The notes: generated by a model not told the origin, from the letters alone. Shown: positions 23,668 to 33,889, numbered from the stretch's first letter. The stretch: DNA of 64,000 nucleotides from Terriglobus aquaticus (GCF_025685415.1 NZ_JAGSYB010000001.1:620001-684000); one strand, 5' to 3'. Numbers and translations: made by a program.

Positions 23668-26600
23668 ATGTTCTCAAATCGCCGCCTCGCAAGCGCCGCC
23701 GTGCTGTTGGCCGCCCCGGCCGCCCTGTTTGCCCAGGACACTACGGCCCGCCTCTCTGGGACCGTGACTGACTCGACTGGGGCAGCGGTGCCGAACGCCA
23801 CGGTTTCGCTGTTCAATCCGCAAACCAGAGCTGTGATCTCGCATGTGACGAGCGACGACCAGGGCCGGTATACGGCGCTGCAACTGCCGCCGGGAACCTA
23901 CCGCCTTGTTGTGGAAGCGGCGGGCTTCCAGAAAACAGAGACCACGGTGGAGCTAAGCGTGGCCGCGCGCGTCGAAATGCCGATTGCGTTGCAGGTCGGC
24001 AGCGCTGGCGAGACCGTAATCGTTACAGCTAAAGCTGAGGAACTGAACCGTTCCGACGCTACGGTTAGCACGCTGATCAGTCCCAGTGATGTGGAAAATC
24101 TTCCGCTCCCTAACCGCGAGATCACCAACCTGCTGGCGCTGGCTCCCGGCGTGGTTTTCGGTCGGACGGCGGGTACGGACGTCGTCAACTCGGCGCAGCT
24201 CTCGATCAACGGCAGTCGCACCCTGAACACCGAAACCCTGCTGGACGGCAACTCTGTTGTGGAAGGCGTAACAGGCCAGATTAGCCGGCTGCCTTCACCG
24301 GACATGCTGGGGGAATTCCGCATCATCACCGCAGACGCTCCTGCCGAGTACGGTCGTACTTCCGGCGGTGTCATCACCCTGATCACTCGCAGCGGCACCA
24401 GCAAGTTCCACGGCGGCATCTACGAGCTGTTTCGTAACGCCGTCCTGAACGCGAACACCCTGGCAGACAAGCTGCAGACGCCGGTGGTGAAGCGCCCTGC
24501 GAACAACTACAACCAGTTTGGCGCAATTTTGAGCGGTCCCATCTACATCCCAAGGTTGTACGACGGTAAGGAACGGACATTTTTCTATCTCAACTACGAC
24601 CAGACGTTACAGCGGGTCGCTTCGTTCCAGACGCAGAGTGTACCGTCCGCAAGCTTCAGGTCTGGCGACTTCAGCACGTCACCAGTCATCGTTTACGATC
24701 CGCTGACGAACAGACCCTTCCCGAACAATCAAATCCCTCAGAACCGGATCGATGCCGCGGCGGCGCGTTTCATGAGCATCATGCCGCTGCCCAACACGCT
24801 TGGAACCTTCGACAACGTCAGCAACCGGTACACAAACAACTACGTTTTTCAGAATTCAGTGCCTTACGTTGCGCCTCGCTACTCCGGTCGCGTCGATCAC
24901 TCGGTGGGCGAGAAGCTGCGGCTGTACGGCAGCGTGAACCGCTGGATTGCGAACAGCTTCGCGGCTCTTGCCTTCAACAATCCCATTCTTGCTACGTCTC
25001 CCGGCTGCAGTTGCGACCAAGGGTGGGAGGCCTCCACGGGCGGCACGTACACTGTCACGCCGACGACCGTGGTCGACATCCGCTTCGGCTTCAATCGATG
25101 GGTCGAAGAGCGTGGTGCGCCTAGCCTCGGAACGGACCCGTCGCAGACTGTCGCCATTCAGCGCTACTCGTACCATGAGACCCCCAACATCAACATCAGC
25201 AGCTACAGCACCTTTGGCGCAACGAACGGTTCGACCAGCCAAACCTATAGCAACACCTATACGCCCTACGGCTCAGTCACCAAGGTGTTGGGCCAGCACA
25301 CGATCAAAGCGGGTGCTCTGCTGCGCAAAGACGAAGTCAACGTCTTCAACACCGGATCGTCGTTCCAGGGTTCCTACAGCTTCACGGGCGCCATTACCGA
25401 CATCACAGGCTCCGGCGGAAAGGCGACAAACGGTCTGGCGGACTTCCTCCTGGGCGCGGTCAAGACTTCGAGCTACGCCATACCGCAACCGCTGCTCGGA
25501 CGCCGCAACTTCAACGTGGGTGTGTACGGGCAGGACGATTGGCGCATCACTCCCACGCTCACCGCAAACCTGGGCGTGCGCTATGACTACGAGTCGCCGA
25601 TGTATATCGCGACCGATCGCTACAGCCGCTTTGACAACGCGACAGGTCAATTACTGGTGGCGAACAAGAACGCCTCACGCACCTTGAACATTACGAGCGC
25701 CAAATTGAACTTCGCACCGCGCATCGGTCTGTCCTGGTCGGCACACCCGTCTACCGTCGTTCGTGCAGGCTATGGCACGTTCTACGGTCAAATCATGTCG
25801 AACCTGGGCGGCCAGGTTTCCTTCCCCGGTTATGATGTCCCGGTCTCCTTCAACAACCTGGGCACGCGTGTGGCGCAACCGTTCACTCTTAGTCAAGGCA
25901 TGCCACTCACGGGTGTGCAGGATCTGAACAATCCCCAGGTAGCGCTCGCAAGCGCTTCGAATTCCAACCCCTTCAATGCGGGGGCGGTTTCGTATCAGAG
26001 CATCAATCCGCTGAGCCTGAATCAACAGTGGAACGCGAGCGTGCAGCAGTCGTTTTCGGGCACAGTCGTTGAGATCGGGTATGTGGGCAGCCACGCTGTC
26101 CATCTGCCGCTCTACCTGAACGCGAATCTACCGGCATTCAATCAAGCCACTGCCGTTGCTTACGCGAACACTACCGTCGCCACCCAGAACGCGCGGCCCT
26201 TCCCGACGCTCGGCACCCTAACGGGTTCGTACAACGTGGGCGATTCCAGCTACAACAGCTTGCAAGTCACTGCACGCCGCCGCTTCGGGCAGGCCTTCTC
26301 GCTTCAGAGCTCCTACACGTGGTCGCACACCATTGACGACGGTTCGGGCATCTTCAACTTCTCGCAGGTGAATGGCTTGAACGCCGGTCAGTACCCGTCC
26401 GATCCGGTTCTTCGCAAGACACAGGATCGCAGTAACTCGGCATATGACGTGCGGCATAGCTACACATTGGCCGCTCAGTACCGCACACGCGGACCATGGT
26501 TCACGCGCAACATCGAGATCAGTCCCATCTTTTCGGCGCGCACGGGCTTTCCACTGACCATCACGCAGACGAATGAGTTTCCGGGTGTGAATAGCCAACG

Positions 26601-27036
26601 GCCAAACGGCGACAGCTCACAGCTGAAGATCAGCCCGTATCGCAACGGCTCGGGCATCCAATACTTCCGACCGACGAGCGATCCGAGCTTTCCGTTATCA
26701 CCAAGCGGGCCGGTTTTCATCGGCACCGGCGCAGCTCGGAAGCAGGTCGTCGCGACGGGTCTGGGCAACGTGCCGCGTTACAGCGTGCGAGCGCCGGGAG
26801 AGATCAACTTCGACCTATCCGCCTCGCGAAGCTTTCCTCTGTACAAGGAGTTCGCCTTTGTCTTCCGCGTAGACGCCTTCAATGTGCTGAACCACAACAA
26901 TCTGGCGAACCCTGGAACCTCGCTGGGGCTGACGACGGATGCGACGCACGCCTTCTTCAACGCGCCGAGCTTTGGCCTGATCACGGGATCTACCTCGAAT
27001 CGCTTCCTGCAGATCGTGACTCGCCTGAACTTCTAA
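23668..27036 (+). CDS. TonB-dependent receptor, Oar-like, with carboxypeptidase regulatory-like domain
   Basis: 1122 residues. A signal peptide ends at ALFAQD. A CarboxypepD_reg-like domain follows at about 27-105 (ARLSGTVTDSTGAAVPNATV, then YTALQLPPGTYRLVVEAAGF). The plug domain covers about 120-240 (PLPNREITNLLALAPGV) and the rest is an outer-membrane barrel with many aromatic strands, ending NRFLQIVTRLNF, a proper C-terminal beta signal. These receptors import oligosaccharides or other large ligands in acidobacteria. It is placed between a lyase and a GH2 enzyme, so glycan uptake is the natural inference. No TonB box could be fixed by eye. Confidence 0.93.
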   Translation: MFSNRRLASAAVLLAAPAALFAQDTTARLSGTVTDSTGAAVPNATVSLFNPQTRAVISHVTSDDQGRYTALQLPPGTYRLVVEAAGFQKTETTVELSVAARVEMPIALQVGSAGETVIVTAKAEELNRSDATVSTLISPSDVENLPLPNREITNLLALAPGVVFGRTAGTDVVNSAQLSINGSRTLNTETLLDGNSVVEGVTGQISRLPSPDMLGEFRIITADAPAEYGRTSGGVITLITRSGTSKFHGGIYELFRNAVLNANTLADKLQTPVVKRPANNYNQFGAILSGPIYIPRLYDGKERTFFYLNYDQTLQRVASFQTQSVPSASFRSGDFSTSPVIVYDPLTNRPFPNNQIPQNRIDAAAARFMSIMPLPNTLGTFDNVSNRYTNNYVFQNSVPYVAPRYSGRVDHSVGEKLRLYGSVNRWIANSFAALAFNNPILATSPGCSCDQGWEASTGGTYTVTPTTVVDIRFGFNRWVEERGAPSLGTDPSQTVAIQRYSYHETPNINISSYSTFGATNGSTSQTYSNTYTPYGSVTKVLGQHTIKAGALLRKDEVNVFNTGSSFQGSYSFTGAITDITGSGGKATNGLADFLLGAVKTSSYAIPQPLLGRRNFNVGVYGQDDWRITPTLTANLGVRYDYESPMYIATDRYSRFDNATGQLLVANKNASRTLNITSAKLNFAPRIGLSWSAHPSTVVRAGYGTFYGQIMSNLGGQVSFPGYDVPVSFNNLGTRVAQPFTLSQGMPLTGVQDLNNPQVALASASNSNPFNAGAVSYQSINPLSLNQQWNASVQQSFSGTVVEIGYVGSHAVHLPLYLNANLPAFNQATAVAYANTTVATQNARPFPTLGTLTGSYNVGDSSYNSLQVTARRRFGQAFSLQSSYTWSHTIDDGSGIFNFSQVNGLNAGQYPSDPVLRKTQDRSNSAYDVRHSYTLAAQYRTRGPWFTRNIEISPIFSARTGFPLTITQTNEFPGVNSQRPNGDSSQLKISPYRNGSGIQYFRPTSDPSFPLSPSGPVFIGTGAARKQVVATGLGNVPRYSVRAPGEINFDLSASRSFPLYKEFAFVFRVDAFNVLNHNNLANPGTSLGLTTDATHAFFNAPSFGLITGSTSNRFLQIVTRLNF

Positions 27037-27046
27037 CTTCCTCCAG

Positions 27047-27080
27047 GCTGCGGCATCTCATTGCCGCAGCTCTTTTTCTT
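27047..27080 (+). terminator. Rho-independent terminator after the TonB receptor
   Basis: A 9-bp stem (gctgcggca/tgccgcagc) with a 6-base loop is followed by tctttttctt. It lies 10 bases after the receptor stop and suggests that the downstream GH2 gene has its own promoter or is reached by read-through. Confidence 0.85.
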
Positions 27081-27155
27081 ACTGGAACACACGCAAGGCT
27101 TGGAGTGTCGCTCGCGTTACCGTGTTCCGCTTTCACCCTTGGTTTTGGGAGTTCC

Positions 27156-29798
27156 ATGAAGCTGCGTTTTTCTGTACTGCTTGCCGCTCTGTTGCCACTG
27201 TGCGCACTTGCGCAAATCCACGTGCAGAACGTGGAGGGCTGGGCAATGCAGGACGCTTCAAAGGTCGCCGCGCAAGGCGCGGAGATCAGCCGTCCGAAGT
27301 ACCAAACCGCCGGATGGTACAGGGCCACTGTGCCGGGCACCGTGCTGACTACATTGGTCGATAATCACGTTTACCCGGAGCCGCTGTACGGCGAGAACAT
27401 GCGTACTATTCCGGAGAGCCTGAACAAGGCTACGTACTGGTATCGCACAACGATCACCGTGCCCCCGAGCTACAAGGGGCGCCGCGTGTGGCTGCATTTT
27501 GGCGGACTCAACTATGCTGCGCAGATCTGGCTCGACGGGAAGCAGATTGGCGCTCTGAAAGGGGCGTTCCTTCGTGGGGACTTCGACATTACGGATGCGG
27601 TGAAGCCGGGCAAGGTCTCTGGTTTGGCAGTCCAGGTCTCTCCGCAGCCGCACCCCGGCACGCCGCACGAGCATACGGTGGCCAACGGCACCGGGCACAA
27701 CGGCGGGGAGACCGCAATCGACGGACCTACCTTTCTTTCCACCATCGGCTGGGACTGGCTGATGGCTGTGCGAGATCGAGCGACGGGCATCTGGCAGCCG
27801 GTGACGATCTCGGACAGCGGCCCTGTTACGGTCGAGACGCCGCAGGTGGTGAGCCATCTGTCGTCGGCGCTGGACAGCGCGGATGTGGACGTTTCCGCGA
27901 AGCTGGTCAATCACACAGGCAGTTCAGTCACGGGCGTGCTGGTCGGGACGATTGAAGGGGAGCCGTATAGCATCGTGTTCCGCAAACAGGTGCAGGTGGA
28001 CGCGAACGGCCACCAGGACATTTCGCTGAATTCTGCTACCTCGCCGGCGCTGCACATGGATCATCCGAAGCTGTGGTGGCCGAACGGGTATGGCGAGCCG
28101 AATCTGCACCACCTGCTGCTGCGATTCGAGACCGGGAAGAGTATTTCGGACGAAGCAGACGTGCAATTCGGCATTCGCAAGGTGGAGTACCAGGTGCCCG
28201 GTTCCGATGTGTTGACCCTTGTGGTCAACAACGTGAAGGTGATGGTGCGCGGAGGCAACTGGGGCCTGGATGAGGCCATGAAGCGCATTCCAAGCGATCG
28301 GCTAGAAGCGCAGGTGCGCATGCACGCGCTCGCCAATTTGAACCTGATCCGCAACTGGGTGGGCCAGAGTACCAGCCCCGACTTATACAAGTACGCGGAC
28401 AAGTACGGCATTATGCTGTGGGACGAGTTCTTTCAGCCGAATCCCGGCGACGGCCCGAACGTCACGGACTACGACACGTATTTGGCGAACGTGACGGACA
28501 AGGTTCTGCGCTATCGCAATCACCCGTCCATCGTGGTTTGGTGCGCGCGGAACGAGGGGCACCCGCCGGCCGCCCTGGATGCGCAGCTTGCAGCGATGAT
28601 GAAGCGGCTGGATCCAGAGCGGCTGTACCAGAGCAGTTCCACCGACGGTCGCGGAGTGTCGTCGCATGGTCCGTACTACTGGCGCGCGCCGCACTTCTTC
28701 TACCAGATCAACGAGGCCTTCAAAACGGAGACCGGCTCTGTGTCGGTGCCAACATTGGAGTCCATCCAAGGCATGATGCCGCAAAAGGATTGGGAGACAA
28801 TCAACGACGACTGGGCACAGCACGACATGGCCGCAGGCGCGCAGCGCGGCAATGAATACCCCGCAACGCTGGCGCATCGCTACGGCGCGATTCGCAACTT
28901 AGCGGACTTCGCGCGCAAAGCACAGATGGCGAACTACGAGGCCTTCCGCGCTATGTACGAGTCGCGTAACGCGACGATGTTCCAGAACACTACGGGTGTG
29001 ATCACGTGGATGAGCCATCCCGCCCAGCCGAGCTTTGTGTGGCAGTTGTATCACTACGACCTGGAGCCGAATGCGTCGCTGTTTGCGGTCCGCAAAGCCG
29101 CGGAGCCGGTACACGTGCAGATGAATGAGGCGCTGCGCACCGTGCAGGTGGTGAACAACGAACCGGTGAACCTGGCCGGCCTGCGGCTGACCCAGACTGT
29201 GTACCGTCTGGACGGTTCAGTCAGTCACCGATCGACCCGGCCGCTGGATATCGTGCCTGCAAGTAGCACAGTGACAGTAAATACACTGTGGGTCGATCCG
29301 CATATCTCCGAGGTCTACTTTCTAAAGCTTGATCTGGAGAACGCCGATAGGAAGCTGCTCTCGACAAACTTTTACTGGAAGAACGTTGCCCAGGACGATT
29401 TCACCCTGCTCGATCAGGTTCCGCCTGCGAATCTTACCGTGATCGCAACTGCTAGGCAGGTGAATCAGAACACCGTGCTTGACGTCACTATTACCAACCC
29501 GGGGGCCAGCGTTGCCTTGCTGGCGCATCTGCAATTGCATCGCAAATCCGATAACGCGCGTGTGCTGCCCGTGTTCTACAGCGACAACTACCTCTGTCTT
29601 GCTCCTGGTGAGTCGCGGCAACTGACCATCGAAGCGAATACGCGGAACCTTGCCGGTGGTCCGTTGCTGCTGCTGGACGGGTACAACGTTGGCCTGAAGG
29701 CCTCGCAGGGACCCGTAGATGGTCGATTAAACGCTAATGCGCAGCCGAGCAGTTGGCCAGCATCACAGATCGTTCCGGTCAACCAAAAACGCAGGTGA
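27156..29798 (+). CDS. Glycoside hydrolase family 2 (exo-beta-glucosaminidase / beta-mannosidase-like), secreted
   Basis: 880 residues. A signal peptide (MKLRFSVLLAALLPLCALAQ) precedes the GH2 sugar-binding domain (YWYRTTITVPPSYKGRRVWL), an Ig-like domain at about 215-330 and the TIM barrel from about 345. The acid/base Glu lies in VVWCARNEGHP, and the nucleophile is probably the Glu of KTETGSVSVP, as in exo-beta-D-glucosaminidases. Further C-terminal beta domains end the protein. It should act on beta-mannosides or glucosaminides outside the cytoplasm and work with the TonB receptor and lyase next to it. The ATG at 27156 starts the signal peptide. Confidence 0.9.
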   Translation: MKLRFSVLLAALLPLCALAQIHVQNVEGWAMQDASKVAAQGAEISRPKYQTAGWYRATVPGTVLTTLVDNHVYPEPLYGENMRTIPESLNKATYWYRTTITVPPSYKGRRVWLHFGGLNYAAQIWLDGKQIGALKGAFLRGDFDITDAVKPGKVSGLAVQVSPQPHPGTPHEHTVANGTGHNGGETAIDGPTFLSTIGWDWLMAVRDRATGIWQPVTISDSGPVTVETPQVVSHLSSALDSADVDVSAKLVNHTGSSVTGVLVGTIEGEPYSIVFRKQVQVDANGHQDISLNSATSPALHMDHPKLWWPNGYGEPNLHHLLLRFETGKSISDEADVQFGIRKVEYQVPGSDVLTLVVNNVKVMVRGGNWGLDEAMKRIPSDRLEAQVRMHALANLNLIRNWVGQSTSPDLYKYADKYGIMLWDEFFQPNPGDGPNVTDYDTYLANVTDKVLRYRNHPSIVVWCARNEGHPPAALDAQLAAMMKRLDPERLYQSSSTDGRGVSSHGPYYWRAPHFFYQINEAFKTETGSVSVPTLESIQGMMPQKDWETINDDWAQHDMAAGAQRGNEYPATLAHRYGAIRNLADFARKAQMANYEAFRAMYESRNATMFQNTTGVITWMSHPAQPSFVWQLYHYDLEPNASLFAVRKAAEPVHVQMNEALRTVQVVNNEPVNLAGLRLTQTVYRLDGSVSHRSTRPLDIVPASSTVTVNTLWVDPHISEVYFLKLDLENADRKLLSTNFYWKNVAQDDFTLLDQVPPANLTVIATARQVNQNTVLDVTITNPGASVALLAHLQLHRKSDNARVLPVFYSDNYLCLAPGESRQLTIEANTRNLAGGPLLLLDGYNVGLKASQGPVDGRLNANAQPSSWPASQIVPVNQKRR

Positions 29799-30019
29799 GG
29801 AGACTTCATAACGCCGCAACTCTGGTCTCAGAGTGCAATTACACGGGCGCACATGGCGGATGTGGAGACCTGGTGCTACCGCGCGCTAGACTTGCAGCAG
29901 ACAGGCCCGCGCCCGTTTCCGATCATAGAATCGCGTCCAAGCGGAAGGGAACAGCAACGTTGTTGCAATAACCTTGAGGTCTACAACGCCGACGGACTAC
30001 AACCCGCGAGTTGTGCCCA

Positions 30020-30050
30020 AAAGCACCAAAACCCCAAGCGTGTGGGGTTT
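30020..30050 (-). terminator. Terminator for the initiator tRNA
   Basis: An 8-bp stem (aaacccca at 30029-30036 with tggggttt at 30043-30050) is followed, on the minus strand, by a T-rich tract. It lies 23 bases past the tRNA 3' end. Confidence 0.75.
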
Positions 30051-30069
30051 GTGGGATCGGCAATCTTGT

Positions 30070-30149
<80 letters not shown>

Positions 30150-30202
30150 TTCCCAATATATGGTGCTTGCTCAGATCTGTCAACCAAGGGGCCCCTGGCG
30201 CC

Positions 30203-31018
30203 TCAGCGCAGAAAGACACTAAGTTCGTTTGCTGCCGCGCGTAAGTGGGGAAGAAACTGCGTCTGCATGTCCAGCAGTGGCATACGTTGTGCATTGCCGC
30301 TCAGATTTACCGTGGCGATTACTTTGCCGCTTGGCGCGTATACAGGGACGGCAATGGACCGCAAACCTATCTCGAACTCCTGATCGCACATGGCATATCC
30401 ATTGCGGCGGACGTTGCGCAACATGGACCGTAGTTTGTCCACGCTGCTGACTGTCTTGCTTGTAAATGGCTTCAGCTCCACACGCGATAGATAGCGCTCA
30501 ACTTCATCCGGGGGCTGCGATGCGATCAGCACACGGCCCATTGATGTGCAATAGGCGGGCAGACGGCTACCCACATGTAAGTCAACGCTCATCAGCCGAC
30601 TTACCTGAGAGCGAGCGATATACACGATCTCATCGCCGTCCAGGGTAGCTACGCTGAAGCTCTCCTTCAACTGATCGCTCATCCGTTCCAGTATCGGTTG
30701 CGCCGCGCTGGAGAGCGTATTACTCACGGTGTAGGTATGGCTCAAGGTCAGCATCTTCGGACGCAGTGCGTACCTCTGACCATCTTCGGCGCCTGCATAC
30801 CCGAGCCGAGACAGGGTATATAAACAACGGCGCACTGCCGCACGGCTCAGGCCCGTCTTGCTGCTCAACTGCGAGATGGTCATCTGTGGCGACTCCTGAG
30901 CAAACGCCTCCAGCACACAGAGTCCGCGAGCGAGCGAAGTCATGAAGTTGGGGTCGCCTGCGTACTGGTTCAGGTGTGCCGCCGTTTCCGTCTTACTGTT
31001 GACCAGAGTTTCTGCCAC
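30203..31018 (-). CDS. IclR-family transcriptional regulator
   Basis: 271 residues. The N-terminal winged HTH reads ISQLSSKTGLSRAAVRRCL at about 44-62. The IclR effector domain follows from about 100, with VATLDGDEIVYIAR, YCTSMGRVLIA and VPVYAPSGKVIATVNLSG, the standard ligand-domain motifs. The GTG start has a GGAGG site upstream. Relatives of the PcaR/PobR type control aromatic catabolism, but no such genes are close by, so the target is unknown. Confidence 0.93.
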   Translation of the reverse strand: MAETLVNSKTETAAHLNQYAGDPNFMTSLARGLCVLEAFAQESPQMTISQLSSKTGLSRAAVRRCLYTLSRLGYAGAEDGQRYALRPKMLTLSHTYTVSNTLSSAAQPILERMSDQLKESFSVATLDGDEIVYIARSQVSRLMSVDLHVGSRLPAYCTSMGRVLIASQPPDEVERYLSRVELKPFTSKTVSSVDKLRSMLRNVRRNGYAMCDQEFEIGLRSIAVPVYAPSGKVIATVNLSGNAQRMPLLDMQTQFLPHLRAAANELSVFLR

Positions 31019-31139
31019 CTTACTGCCTCCCGGCCATCCGTTCCTACGCGCGAAAACCGCCCAGGCAACTCGATAACCGCACCATCAGTATACGCGTGAG
31101 AGACCGCTGCTTGCACGCGTGCTTTTCATGGGAACGTAC

Positions 31140-31832
31140 TTACAGGAGCGCCAAAACGTCCCGCGGTTCCGGGCGCACGCGGTGGTCGGCGTAGCCCTCC
31201 GCGAATCGAATCTGTCCCTCACCAGCTACCAGGAATGTAGCGGGTAGAGGCAGCCTGCCGGCATCGCCGGCGGCCGTGTCCATCACGTTTCGGCCGCTGT
31301 TGATGAAGGGCAAGCTAACCAGGATGGAACGATAGTAGCGATCCATTTCGGCCGTAACCCCATACGCGATCCCCAGCTGTTCCGCCACACCGCAGTGCTC
31401 GTCTCTCAGCAGCGGGAAGGGCAGTTCATGCTGCTGTACTGCGAAGTCACCCTGGCGCAGAGTTTGCGGAGACACGGCGATCAGCAAGGCACGGCGGCGC
31501 CGTACCTCGGGGTACAGATCCCGCCACATCTCCAGTTCGGTAACACAGTAGGGGTCCCATCGACCCCGAAAGAAACTGATGATCAGGGGGCCAAGCGAGA
31601 GCAGATCTTCCGAGTGGACCTCGCGACCCGTGCTGGAATCTGGCAGTGCAAACCTCGGCAACATCGACCCGACCGGCAAGATCCGCTGCTCAATTCCGCT
31701 ATGGAATAGGTCAGAGATCAACCGCTCTGCAGCTAAAAGCCGTTCTGGTTGAACGAGCCGCCGCGTGTTCTGTGTAATCTCGTCGAGTCGTGGCTGCAGC
31801 AATGGGATTGGATCTAAAGGTTCCCCGCTCAC
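31140..31832 (-). CDS. AhpC/TSA-type redoxin with altered active site
   Basis: 230 residues. The thioredoxin-like fold is clear: an N-terminal helical segment, then LPRFALPDSSTG, IISFFRGRWDPYC, RRRALLIAVSPQ and FPLLRDEHCGVAEQLGIAYGV. In the usual family motif WCPYC the first Cys is peroxidatic; here it is Asp (WDPYC), so only the second Cys remains. Either the chemistry moves to that Cys or the protein is no longer a typical peroxidase. The GTG start directly follows the ffh stop, so the two are co-transcribed. Confidence 0.82.
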   Translation of the reverse strand: MSGEPLDPIPLLQPRLDEITQNTRRLVQPERLLAAERLISDLFHSGIEQRILPVGSMLPRFALPDSSTGREVHSEDLLSLGPLIISFFRGRWDPYCVTELEMWRDLYPEVRRRRALLIAVSPQTLRQGDFAVQQHELPFPLLRDEHCGVAEQLGIAYGVTAEMDRYYRSILVSLPFINSGRNVMDTAAGDAGRLPLPATFLVAGEGQIRFAEGYADHRVRPEPRDVLALL

Positions 31833-33224
31833 CTAGCGGCCAAACCTTCCCATGTTGCCCATATTGCCCATCTGTGCCATCAGCCGGCGCTGCATCTTTC
31901 CGCCACCAGAGCCGAGGCCCTTGAACATCTTGCGCATCTGCGCATACTGCTTCAGCAGTTGGTTCACTTCCTGAACGCTGGTGCCGCTGCCAGCGGCGAT
32001 CCGGCGTCGCCTCGATCCCGAGATGATCTCGTGATTCAGGCGCTCTTTCTTCGTCATGGAGTTGATCATTGCCTCGACCCGGGCAAATTGACCCTCGTCC
32101 ACATGCTCAGCGGCCTGCTGCAGACCCTGGAACGGACCAACGCTCGGCAGCATCTTGAGGATCGACTGCATGGATCCCAGCTTCTTGATCTGCCGCATCT
32201 GATCGCGAAAATCTTCCAGCGAGAACCCATCGCCGGTCAGTGCTTTCTTGGCAAACTCTTCAGCCTTGCCCCGGTCCAGCTTCTCTTCTGCGCGTTCCAG
32301 CAGGGTAGCGATGTCGCCCATGCCCATGATGCGCGACACAATCCGGTCGGGGTGGAACGCCTCGAAGGCGTCCGGCTTCTCGCCTGTGCCCAGAAACTTC
32401 ACCGGCGCGCCCGTCACATTTCGGATCGAAAGCGCGGCTCCGCCTCGTGCGTCACCGTCCATCTTGGTCAGCACAACGCCGGTCAGTCCTAGCTCCCTGT
32501 GGAACGCATCGGCAGAGTTCACCGCGTCCTGCCCCGTCATCGCGTCGGCGACAAACAGGATTTCGGAAGGGTTCAGAAGCGCTTTCAGCTTGCGCATCTC
32601 GTCCATTAATGGTTCGTCGATGCCAAGCCGCCCAGCCGTATCCACAATTAGAACGTCATTTCCGAAGTTCGTGGCCTCGCGCTTGGCCTCGCGCGCCAGC
32701 CGTTCCACCAGCGGTGTGCCGGCTTCTTCGTCGCTCACCTTACCGGTGTAGATCTGCGCGCCGACGCTTTTCGCCACGATGGCCAACTGCTCGCGTGCCG
32801 CAGGCCGATACACGTCGACCGACACCAGCATCGGCCGGTGCCCGCCCTTCTTCAACCAACTCGCCAGCTTGCCGCTGGTCGTGGTCTTGCCCGACCCCTG
32901 CAGACCTGCCATCAGGATGACGGTGGGCGGCTGCGAGGAGAACTTGAAGCGAGCATTGTCCCGCCCAAGCACCTCAATCAGCTCGTCATGGACGATCTTG
33001 ATGACCTGTTCTGTTGGCGAAAGCGCAGTTGCAACCTGTGTTCCGATCGCGCGTTCACGGACACGCTCGATCAGGCTCTTCACCACGTTCAGATTTACGT
33101 CGCTCTCCAGCAACGCAAGCCGGATCTCGCGAAGAGCCTCGCCAATGTTTTCGTCCGTAATCGTGCCCTGACCGCGGAGGTTCTTGAAGGCGCGCTGCAG
33201 TTTTTCCTGAAGGTTTTCGAACAT
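31833..33224 (-). CDS. ffh: Signal recognition particle protein Ffh
   Basis: 463 residues. Ffh binds 4.5S RNA and signal peptides and delivers ribosomes to FtsY. The N domain (MFENLQEKLQRAFKNLRG) is followed by the G domain with P-loop GLQGSGKTT, DTAGR, and TKMDGDARGG. The C-terminal M domain is methionine-rich (MRQIKKLGSMQSILKMLP) and holds GSRRRRIAAGSG, the RNA-binding helix-turn. The start at MFENLQ (33224) is the conserved one; a further upstream ATG adds non-family residues. Confidence 0.98.
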   Translation of the reverse strand: MFENLQEKLQRAFKNLRGQGTITDENIGEALREIRLALLESDVNLNVVKSLIERVRERAIGTQVATALSPTEQVIKIVHDELIEVLGRDNARFKFSSQPPTVILMAGLQGSGKTTTSGKLASWLKKGGHRPMLVSVDVYRPAAREQLAIVAKSVGAQIYTGKVSDEEAGTPLVERLAREAKREATNFGNDVLIVDTAGRLGIDEPLMDEMRKLKALLNPSEILFVADAMTGQDAVNSADAFHRELGLTGVVLTKMDGDARGGAALSIRNVTGAPVKFLGTGEKPDAFEAFHPDRIVSRIMGMGDIATLLERAEEKLDRGKAEEFAKKALTGDGFSLEDFRDQMRQIKKLGSMQSILKMLPSVGPFQGLQQAAEHVDEGQFARVEAMINSMTKKERLNHEIISGSRRRRIAAGSGTSVQEVNQLLKQYAQMRKMFKGLGSGGGKMQRRLMAQMGNMGNMGRFGR

Positions 33225-33270
33225 AGCCACTTCAAAGTTTACAGGCACTCCGGTATGGCAGCATGAAGCC

Positions 33271-33795
33271 ATGCCACAGAAAGAAAACTCCGTAGAACCG
33301 TGGCTGCGTGGCGGCCGCCAGCAGGTTCATGCAGTGCCTCGCGCAGTGCTGCACGCGCTGGATCTTGCCCGCGAGGACTTCGAGCGGTGGGTTTGGCCCT
33401 TACCGCCGGGCCTTCTGGAGGAGCAACCGTACGGGCTGCCATCCGTCGGCTTTCAGGCGCGCCATATCGCCCGCAGCCTTGACCGCCTACTCACCTACGC
33501 CGAAGGCAGCCCACTCTCACCGCAGCAGCGGGACGCCCTTGCAGGGGAACACTCGCCCGCTACGGCGATCGAGAGCCGGGAAGAGTTCGAGACGTCGCTC
33601 CGCTTAGCGGACCAGCGGATCCAAGCGCTTCCACTGGAACAGCTTGAGCAGACAAGGTATGTCGGCGCTGCCCGGCTGCCCGTTCCGCTCGCCGCGTTGC
33701 TGGTTCATCTGGCCGACCATACACAGCGACATGCCGGTCAGGCAGTTACCACCGCGAAGGTGCTGCGCGCGCTGCACACCGCAGAGCAGAGCTGA
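33271..33795 (+). CDS. DinB-family protein
   Basis: 174 residues with the four-helix bundle pattern of the DinB/YfiT metal-binding superfamily. The His residues expected at the metal site are seen in GFQARHIARSLDRLL and VHLADHTQRHAGQ. These proteins include bacillithiol or mycothiol-dependent transferases and many of unknown activity. Divergent from ffh across 46 bases, so the two share a promoter region. A second DinB protein is encoded at 44590-45081. Confidence 0.85.
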   Translation: MPQKENSVEPWLRGGRQQVHAVPRAVLHALDLAREDFERWVWPLPPGLLEEQPYGLPSVGFQARHIARSLDRLLTYAEGSPLSPQQRDALAGEHSPATAIESREEFETSLRLADQRIQALPLEQLEQTRYVGAARLPVPLAALLVHLADHTQRHAGQAVTTAKVLRALHTAEQS

Positions 33796-33889
33796 GTACG
33801 GCGAATTTACGCGCACTCTGATTCAACATCGAGCGTCCTTACGATTGTGCGCAGGAGTCTGCTTCAGTAGCGATTGCTACCATAGGCGC

